Source: Bacillota bacterium (GTDB lineage Bacteria; Armatimonadota; Hebobacteria; Hebobacterales; Hebobacteraceae). Taken from it: 11,008 nt of DNA. Position 1 is the stretch's first letter; the number at the start of each line of letters is the position of its first letter. Below, piece after piece: positions 6,289 through 11,008 of the stretch. The notes beneath the pieces were generated by a model. It had not been told where the DNA came from, made no database searches, and saw only the letters and a program-made list of their open reading frames with translations. Location of the stretch: positions 1-11,008 of the forward strand of contig DAOVEW010000009.1 of assembly GCA_030668755.1 (NCBI GenBank), in the 5' to 3' direction. Made by a program: the position numbers and the translations under genes.

Positions 6289-7329
6289 ATGCTTGGTTTT
6301 GGGAAGCGCGTGACCGTGCTTGCTGTGACCGTCGTACTTGCCGCGGCCCTCGCAGGGGGCCCGGCGAGCGGGGTCGAGGACGGCTTGCTGGGGGTGCGTA
6401 TCGGAACGTCCTATCGTGAGTTGACCGAGCGGTTTGGTCCGCCGCACGGCATCCTGTTCCCGTCCGGCAGCGGACTGATATTCCAGACGGTGGCGCCGCA
6501 GGTGGCGCAGGCGGGGCTGCCGGACTTCGGAGGGCAGCCGACAAGCCAGACGCCGGTGTGGGTGCTGCCGATCCAGACCTTAGGTCTGGGCGGCATGCAG
6601 AGTCAGTGGGTCTACGATCTGCGCGACAGCCGAGGCGTATCTCTGGGTATCGTGCTGGATGGAGAGGGTGCCGATGCAGTTGTCACCGACGTGGTCGTGG
6701 CCGGTTTCCCGAAGTATCTGAAGGGTAAGGGGGTCCCGGTCAGGACCCAGAAGGGCGTCACGCTTCAGAGCACCTTCACCGATGTGCTGAAGAAGTACGG
6801 GTATCCACCGCTGATCGAGATCTATGCGCCGGTAGGCGCGCGTGCGGCTGGGCGGCCGGCAGCAGGAGGGGGACTGCGGGCCGGAGCGCAAACCGGTGCG
6901 ATGCGAGCGGGACGCGCGCGTGGAGCCGGCCGCGCTGGCGGTCGGGGTCGAGGAGGAGGAAGGGCTGGCGGCGGCGGACGGTGGGGGGCGGCGCCGCTCG
7001 AAGATATGATGACGGGAGACAAGGCGCCGCTTCGGGTGGTGCTCACCGGCGCGCCCGGCGGACGAGGCGGCCGCATGCGGGGCGGGGGCCGGGGCGCGAG
7101 GGGCGGCGGAGCGCGTGGTGGTAGGAGGGCGTCCGGTGGTGGCGTCCGCCGCACACTGCCGCCGCTGGGCGCGGCGCGCGCAGCGGCGGAGCCGGGCGAG
7201 CAGCTGACGGCGAGCGCTGTTGTAGAACACCAGCAGATCTCGTTCTCACGGGACTGTATCATGGTCTATGAGGGGATCTCGTTTACTCTGCACGACATGA
7301 AGGTGTTCCGAATCCACGTCTCGGAGTAG
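6289..7329 (+). CDS. Exported YGxP-module protein B with two Arg/Gly-rich inserts
   Basis: This 346-aa protein is related in layout to the protein before it. I chose ATG 6289 over the upstream ATG 6262 because it has GGGGAG (6272-6277) upstream and begins a clean signal peptide (residues 1-28, MLGFGKRVTVLAVTVVLAAA). Module 1 is LLGVRIGTSYRELTERFGPP (33-52). A strand segment WVYDLRDSRGVSLGIVLD (107-124) corresponds to WYYRRHGG... of protein A. Module 2 is GVTLQSTFTDVLKKYGYPP (156-174). The end, CIMVYEGISFTLHDMKVFRI, matches the end of protein A's folded domain (VDHGVRFTLDSMRVTEI). Here two Arg/Gly-rich blocks (about 184-231 and 257-287) split module 2 from its last strands, whereas in protein A the insert sits before module 2. 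The blocks are almost pure Gly/Arg/Ala, giving a strongly basic, probably disordered chain. A terminator-like hairpin follows. Function unknown. Confidence 0.85.
   Translation: MLGFGKRVTVLAVTVVLAAALAGGPASGVEDGLLGVRIGTSYRELTERFGPPHGILFPSGSGLIFQTVAPQVAQAGLPDFGGQPTSQTPVWVLPIQTLGLGGMQSQWVYDLRDSRGVSLGIVLDGEGADAVVTDVVVAGFPKYLKGKGVPVRTQKGVTLQSTFTDVLKKYGYPPLIEIYAPVGARAAGRPAAGGGLRAGAQTGAMRAGRARGAGRAGGRGRGGGRAGGGGRWGAAPLEDMMTGDKAPLRVVLTGAPGGRGGRMRGGGRGARGGGARGGRRASGGGVRRTLPPLGAARAAAEPGEQLTASAVVEHQQISFSRDCIMVYEGISFTLHDMKVFRIHVSE
6838..6981 (+). repeat. Arg/Gly/Ala low-complexity block 1 in protein B
   Basis: This in-frame low-complexity tract encodes residues 184-231, dominated by short GR, GG, RA and GGGG runs (for example GRGRGGGRAGGGGRWG). 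The coding strand is strongly G-rich. It has no exact tandem unit, so it behaves as a compositional repeat, likely to vary in length between strains. Confidence 0.75.
7057..7149 (+). repeat. Arg/Gly low-complexity block 2 in protein B
   Basis: This tract encodes residues 257-287 with RGG-like units (GGRGGRMRGGGRGARGGGA). It overlaps the four-run G-quadruplex motif at 7079-7103. It is separated from block 1 by about 25 ordinary residues (PLEDMMTGDKAPLRVVLTGA), so the two insertions are distinct. Confidence 0.75.
7079..7103 (+). other. Predicted four-tetrad G-quadruplex motif
   Basis: Four G-runs of at least four (7079-7082, 7084-7088, 7091-7094 and 7100-7103) are separated by loops of 1, 2 and 5 nt. 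This meets the strict G4 definition on the coding strand, so it could form in both DNA and mRNA of gene B. Some of it follows from Gly/Arg codon choice (GGG, CGG), so function is not implied. Confidence 0.65.
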
Positions 7330-7382
7330 TGGCCGGGCCGTACGCGTTCCTTAGCAGCTCGACGGTCTGTGAGCGATGTTCC

Positions 7383-7412
7383 GCGAGGGGCCTCGGCTCC
7401 TCGCTACGTTTT
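7383..7412 (+). terminator. Rho-independent terminator-like hairpin after gene B
   Basis: GCGAGGGGC (7383-7391) pairs with GCTCCTCGC (7396-7404), a 9-bp stem with one G-T wobble and the loop CTCG. Four nucleotides later comes TTTT (7409-7412). The stem is strong, but the T-tract is short and offset, so termination may be partial. It separates the exported pair from the S41 peptidase gene. Confidence 0.5.
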
Positions 7413-7453
7413 GTGAGCCTTCGTGAAGAGATGAAGCGCAGAGGGGCGAAGTA

Positions 7454-8839
7454 ATGAAGCTGCGGTATCAACTGGTGGTAGCGATCCTGGTCATCACCTT
7501 GATGGCGAGCTGTTTCGTCGCGGGTCGGCAGTTCGAGTCGCTGGCTGAGGCGATGCCGGGAGACGGACCGAAGGCATCTCTTGTCGTTGGGGCTCTGCTG
7601 GGGCTGAACGATAAGGCGATTGCGGGGATGGACATCGAGGACGTCGATGTGCGCCCGCTCGAGACATTCCAGGAGGTCCTGTCTCACCTGCGGCGGCAGT
7701 ACGTGTCGCCGATCGAGGACGAGGACGACCTCACCTACGGGGCCGTTCGCGGGATGCTCTCCGTGCTGCGAGGGGCCCCCTATGAGGATCGCTACTCCCG
7801 CTTCCTCGATCCCCAGGAATACCACTCGTTCCTGGAGGAGAACGAGGGGCACTTCGGGGGGATCGGCGCAGAGATAGGGCTGCGGGAGGCGGAGCTCTCG
7901 TCAGCGCTTCTGGAGGAGCTTTCGGGCCTTAGCTGCCCTGTCTGCGGGGCGGACATCACCAATCCGAAGCGCTTCGAGGTGGTGGTGATCGCTCCGCTGC
8001 CGAACAGCCCGGCAGAACGGTCGGGGCTCCAGCCGGGCGACCACATCCTCAAGGTGGACGATACGCTGACCGCGGGTCTCAGCCTGGGCGAGGTCGTCGC
8101 CCGAATCAAGGGGCCGCCCGGCACCGCTGTGAGGCTGCTCGTGAGCCGAGAGCACGAGAGCCAACCTCTCGAAATCAAGATCGCGCGTGCGGTGATCCAG
8201 GTGCGAAGTGTGGAGCACAGGCTGCTGTCCGACCGCGTTGGCTACCTCCGCATCAGCACGTTTAACGACACGACTCCGGACTTGCTAGAGGAGGCGCTGC
8301 GGGAGCTGCGCACGAAGGGCATGCGGGGTCTGCTCCTGGACCTGCGCAACAACGCGGGCGGCGGCCTGGAGGTGTGCATTAAGACCGCGGCTCAGTTCAT
8401 CGGTTCCGAGCCAGTCGTGTACATCCAGGAGAGGGGAGGCAAGCGGGAGCCCCGCAACGCCGAGGACGGCGCCAACCGGTTCGACCTTCCGCTCGTCGTC
8501 CTGACGAACCTCGGCACTGCAAGCGCGGCCGAGATCCTGGCGGGAGCGATACAGGACGCAGGACTCGGCACTCTGGTGGGGGTGAAAACGTTCGGCAAGG
8601 GCCTCGTGCAGACCGTCATTCCACTGCGGGACGGATCTTCCCTCGCGCTCACCACGGCGCGTTATTTCACGCCGAAGATGCGCGACATCGACCGCAAGGG
8701 GATCGCGCCGGACGTGGAGGTCGAGCAGCCGCCGAGCAAGCAGTACATCCCGCCCCTGAGCGAGAAGGACGTGCAGGGGGCTGCCGCGCTCAAGCTGCTG
8801 CGGGAGAAGGTCAAGGAGTCGGCGCTCACCGCAGCGTAG
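7454..8839 (+). CDS. S41 family C-terminal processing peptidase (CtpA/Prc-like) with CxxC insert in the PDZ domain
   Basis: This 461-aa protein is an exported serine peptidase of the carboxyl-terminal processing family, which cleaves substrates near their C-termini in the periplasm or at the cell surface. The N-terminus (QLVVAILVITLMAS, then C20) is a signal anchor or, less certainly, a lipoprotein signal with a MASC box. An N-terminal helical region (about 65-130) leads to a PDZ domain (134-245; FGGIGAEIG, SPAERSGLQPGD) and the protease core with YLRISTF and LDLRNNAGG. Catalytic Ser357 lies in GTASAAEILAGA and Lys382 in VKTFGKGLVQ, 25 residues apart as in Escherichia coli Prc. Odd: between GAEIGLRE and VVVIAPLPNSPAERSG, where relatives have a few residues, about 28 extra residues (146-173) carry CPVC (C161, C164). 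Start ATG 7454 has GAGG 9 nt upstream. It lies 52 bp from the DUF1848 gene, probably co-transcribed. Confidence 0.93.
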   Translation: MKLRYQLVVAILVITLMASCFVAGRQFESLAEAMPGDGPKASLVVGALLGLNDKAIAGMDIEDVDVRPLETFQEVLSHLRRQYVSPIEDEDDLTYGAVRGMLSVLRGAPYEDRYSRFLDPQEYHSFLEENEGHFGGIGAEIGLREAELSSALLEELSGLSCPVCGADITNPKRFEVVVIAPLPNSPAERSGLQPGDHILKVDDTLTAGLSLGEVVARIKGPPGTAVRLLVSREHESQPLEIKIARAVIQVRSVEHRLLSDRVGYLRISTFNDTTPDLLEEALRELRTKGMRGLLLDLRNNAGGGLEVCIKTAAQFIGSEPVVYIQERGGKREPRNAEDGANRFDLPLVVLTNLGTASAAEILAGAIQDAGLGTLVGVKTFGKGLVQTVIPLRDGSSLALTTARYFTPKMRDIDRKGIAPDVEVEQPPSKQYIPPLSEKDVQGAAALKLLREKVKESALTAA

Positions 8840-8891
8840 GCGCCAGCGATCGTCTCCGCGCGTCGTTTGGGAGTGGCGCACAGGCCTTGCC

Positions 8892-9722
8892 ATGGGCCCG
8901 AGGGAGCCACGGGTGCCGCCCGTCCGCCGCCGCGAGCCAAGCCCCAAGAAAGTGATCAGCGCGTCACGCAGGACGGAGCTGGCGGCGCACTATCCGGACT
9001 ACCTCGCTCAGCGCCTCCACGAGATCGGGCCGGAGAACGTCCACACCGTCGTCGTCTGGACGAAGAACCCCGCGAACCTGCTGTATCACGGCGCGCTGCG
9101 CGAGGCGCTTGCGGGCGTCGGGCAAGTATTCGTCCATTGGACGATCACGGGGCTGGGGGGGAGCTTCCTCGAACCCAATGTGCCGCCGCCCGCCGATCAG
9201 CTCGCGCTGCTGGACGAGATCATCTCCTACGTGGGCGACCGGCGGCGGGTGCACTGGCGGTACGATCCGCTGATATCAGCCAGGCGCGCAGCGCAGCGCG
9301 CCAGCAACGTGGACCTCGACATGTTCCGGTCACTCGGCGAACCGATCGCGCGCGCCGGCGTTCCCGTGGTGCGGACATCGTTTGCGACCATGTACCGCAA
9401 AGTGCGGAGGCGCCTGACACAGGCGGGGGTGGAGGTCGAGGAACACGATGCAGAGTTCCGTCGAGGGTTCATCGGCGAGCTGGCCGCCGCCGCTGCAGAG
9501 TTCGGTATGGAGCTTCTCACTTGCTGCGAACCGGGGTTCCCGATGCAGCGGTGCATAGACGGGGAACTGCTGATGCGGCTGCACCCGACGAACGAGCCGT
9601 GTCGGACAGACCGCGCCCGCGGGCAGCGCGAGCTGTGCGGGTGCACGGCCAGTCTGGATGTCGGCCACTACCTCCCCTGCCCCAATCGGTGCCTCTATTG
9701 CTACGCGCATCCGGCGGTGTGA
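8892..9722 (+). CDS. DUF1848 family protein with C-terminal radical-SAM-like CxxxCxxC cluster
   Basis: This 276-aa protein matches DUF1848, an uncharacterised family. Family marks are VISASRRTEL near the start (21-30), VVVWTKNPANLL (53-64), HWTITGLGGSFLEPNVPPP (82-100), VHWRYDPLIS and the C-terminal CGCTASLDVGHYLPCPNRCLYCYAHPAV, with C249, C251, C263, C267 and C270. The C263xxxC267xxC270 spacing is that of a radical-SAM [4Fe-4S] site, but at the wrong end of the chain, a known trait of the family. It may bind an iron-sulfur cluster in the cytoplasm; substrate and reaction are unknown. The ATG at 8892 has no clear Shine-Dalgarno site, and a GTG at 8952, just before ISASRR, would match the usual family N-terminus better (256 aa). 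Upstream is the S41 peptidase and downstream (63 bp) the zinc ribbon-DUF2007 gene. Confidence 0.88.
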   Translation: MGPREPRVPPVRRREPSPKKVISASRRTELAAHYPDYLAQRLHEIGPENVHTVVVWTKNPANLLYHGALREALAGVGQVFVHWTITGLGGSFLEPNVPPPADQLALLDEIISYVGDRRRVHWRYDPLISARRAAQRASNVDLDMFRSLGEPIARAGVPVVRTSFATMYRKVRRRLTQAGVEVEEHDAEFRRGFIGELAAAAAEFGMELLTCCEPGFPMQRCIDGELLMRLHPTNEPCRTDRARGQRELCGCTASLDVGHYLPCPNRCLYCYAHPAV

Positions 9723-9785
9723 GCGCGGTCTGCGGAAGGAGGCGGACGGGGCGGCCCGAAGATACGCGCACACTTGGAGGGGACG

Positions 9786-10169
9786 ATGCCCTACTGTCCA
9801 AGGTGCAAGTTCGAGTACAGGGCGGGCATGAGCCGCTGTCCCGAGTGCGGCGAGGCTTTGCGGGAGGGCTCGCCGCCGGAGGTGCAGCGCGCGGCGATGG
9901 TGCGCCTGCGCAAGGTCACAGATCCCAGTGAGGCGGATGTGATCCAGGCGGTGCTGGCGGAATCGGGCATTCCGGCGTTCGTGCGGCGGCACGGGCCGAT
10001 AACCGGAGAGCTGAGCCGGGTGACGAACGGGATGACCGAGGACTACGCGATCGTGCTCGTTCCCGAGGACCGGCTGGCGGAGGCGGAAGGTCTGCTGGAG
10101 GAGATCGAATCGGGCGAGATCGAATGGCCGGAGGGGATGGAGCCGGACGAGGGCGAGGAGGACGAGTAG
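9786..10169 (+). CDS. Zinc ribbon fused to DUF2007-like domain
   Basis: This 127-aa protein starts with a rubredoxin-like zinc ribbon: YCPRCKFEYRAG (C4xxC7) and SRCPECGEAL (C18xxC21). Residues 39-107 (VRLRKVTDPSEADVIQAVLA, ESGIPAFVRRHG, YAIVLVPEDRLAEAEGLLEE) fit the DUF2007 pattern, a small alpha/beta domain described as a putative signal-transducing protein. The last 15 residues are very acidic (EPDEGEEDE). ATG 9786 is chosen over an in-frame TTG at 9774 because GGAGG (9776-9780) lies 5 nt upstream. Zinc binding is inferred from the four cysteines. The role is unknown; the order with the DUF1848 gene suggests one operon. Confidence 0.85.
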   Translation: MPYCPRCKFEYRAGMSRCPECGEALREGSPPEVQRAAMVRLRKVTDPSEADVIQAVLAESGIPAFVRRHGPITGELSRVTNGMTEDYAIVLVPEDRLAEAEGLLEEIESGEIEWPEGMEPDEGEEDE

Positions 10170-10232
10170 CAGTAGGCTGGGCTCCCGGCCCTTCAGTGTG
10201 TGAGGAATGAGGGAATAGAGAGGAGGCAGGAG

Positions 10233-11008
10233 ATGACGGACTTCCGAGTTGGGATGATCGGGTGCGGCGGGTTCGCCCAGACACATGCACAGATCATCGC
10301 CGGTCTGCATCAGATGCAGCTCATCGCATGCTGTGATGTCGAGCGGCAGCGCGCGGAGACGTTCTCTCAGCACTATGCGGATGGCAAGGCCAAGGTGTTC
10401 ACGGATTTCGAGAAGATGTACGATCAGGCGAAAATGGACGTCGTGTACATCTGCCTTCCGCCGTACGCGCACAGCAACGAAGTGGAGCTGGCGGCCGAGC
10501 GCGGGATTCACATCTTCATCGAGAAGCCGATCGCGCTGACGATGAAGGCGGCGAACCTGATGGCGCGCGCGGTGAAGCGGGCCGGGGTGAAGTCACAGGT
10601 AGGATTCATGCTGCGGCATGCGGGTGCGGTGGAGATCGTGAAGGAGCAGCTCGACGGGGGAGAGGCGGGACGGCCGTCGCTGTTCAGCGGGCGGTATTAC
10701 TGCAACTCGCTCCACACGCCGTGGTGGCGCGACAAGTCGAAGAGCGGCGGGCAAGTGGTGGAGCAGGTGATCCATACTTACGACCTGTGTCGCTATCTGT
10801 TGGGGAAACCGACATCGGTCTACTGCCGGCAAGACAACCTCTTCCACAAAGAGGTCGACGGGTACACGGTTGAGGACGTGAGCGCGTCGGTGATCACGTT
10901 CGAGAGCGGCGCGCTGGCCTCCATCGTCGGCACGAACACGGCGATACCGAATAGGTGGCTGTCGTATTGCGACCTGATCACCGAGCGCCGGGCGGTGCAC
11001 TTCACCGA
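10233..11008 (+). CDS. Gfo/Idh/MocA family oxidoreductase, 5' part (runs off window)
   Basis: The frame from ATG 10233, with AGGAGG (10221-10226) 6 nt upstream, stays open to the window end: 258 codons and two bases. The N-terminus MTDFRVGMIGCGGFAQTHAQ carries an intact GxGxxG (G10, G12... in GCGGFA), followed by the acidic CCDVE turn. FIEKPIALT (E97-P99) is the family EKP signature. LHTPWWRDKSKSGGQVVEQV and then IHTYDLCRYLLG hold the Lys/His/Asp catalytic area of the second domain (H181, D184). It is probably an NAD(P)-dependent dehydrogenase of a sugar-like substrate, which cannot be specified. It differs from the first family member at 888: no four-Cys insert is seen, and the Rossmann motif is canonical, so they are distant paralogues. 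The last third lies outside the window. Confidence 0.93.
   Translation, partial: MTDFRVGMIGCGGFAQTHAQIIAGLHQMQLIACCDVERQRAETFSQHYADGKAKVFTDFEKMYDQAKMDVVYICLPPYAHSNEVELAAERGIHIFIEKPIALTMKAANLMARAVKRAGVKSQVGFMLRHAGAVEIVKEQLDGGEAGRPSLFSGRYYCNSLHTPWWRDKSKSGGQVVEQVIHTYDLCRYLLGKPTSVYCRQDNLFHKEVDGYTVEDVSASVITFESGALASIVGTNTAIPNRWLSYCDLITERRAVHFT

Noticed and set aside
9330..10511. Long minus-strand open frame (393 codons)
   Set aside because: It runs antisense through three supported plus-strand genes (DUF1848, DUF2007, second oxidoreductase) and has no domain signature.

Overview
The window is a high-GC (mostly G/C third positions) bacterial chromosomal segment with no rRNA, tRNA, CRISPR or recognisable insertion sequence. 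A DUF7305/PilX-type surface protein, two Gfo/Idh/MocA oxidoreductases, a DUF1848 protein, a zinc ribbon-DUF2007 protein and glycine/arginine-rich exported proteins suggest a free-living, metagenome-type lineage such as Armatimonadota or a planctomycete-like phylum. That placement is an inference and cannot be fixed from this window.

Layout. Positions 2-646 hold the 3' end of a DUF7305-like exported protein. Positions 888-2027 encode a complete Gfo/Idh/MocA oxidoreductase with a four-cysteine insert. Convergent to it (minus strand, 2095-2547) is a small lipoprotein. Upstream of the lipoprotein, also on the minus strand, lies an unlabelled remnant (about 2646-2834): the intact-looking C-terminal end of a 2-oxoacid:ferredoxin oxidoreductase beta subunit (KorB/PorB type), cut off just before the divergent tsaD gene (2901-3923). 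A near-consensus sigma-70 promoter (4025-4053) then drives a 69-codon small ORF (4078-4287) and probably a sigma-70-like factor (4351-4932). Convergent to the sigma factor is a small CxxC...CxxC protein on the minus strand (4967-5284).

The most distinctive region is 5384-7412. It looks like a self-contained transcription unit: promoter TTGACA-N17-TAGACT, a leader with a seven-residue mini-ORF and a possible Shine-Dalgarno-masking hairpin, a full AAGGAGGT ribosome site, two related exported proteins (256 and 346 aa), and a terminator-like hairpin. Both proteins share a '(I/L)GxSYxExxxxYGxP' module architecture, and both are interrupted, at different places, by long Arg/Gly-rich low-complexity insertions. 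One insertion carries a strong G-quadruplex motif.

A same-strand run follows: an S41 C-terminal processing peptidase whose PDZ domain has an extra CPVC-containing insert (7454-8839), a DUF1848 protein with a C-terminal CxxxCxxC cluster (8892-9722), a zinc ribbon-DUF2007 protein (9786-10169), and the 5' part of a second Gfo/Idh/MocA oxidoreductase (10233 to the window end). The exported peptidase next to the exported YGxP pair hints at a cell-envelope function, but nothing in the sequence proves a shared pathway.
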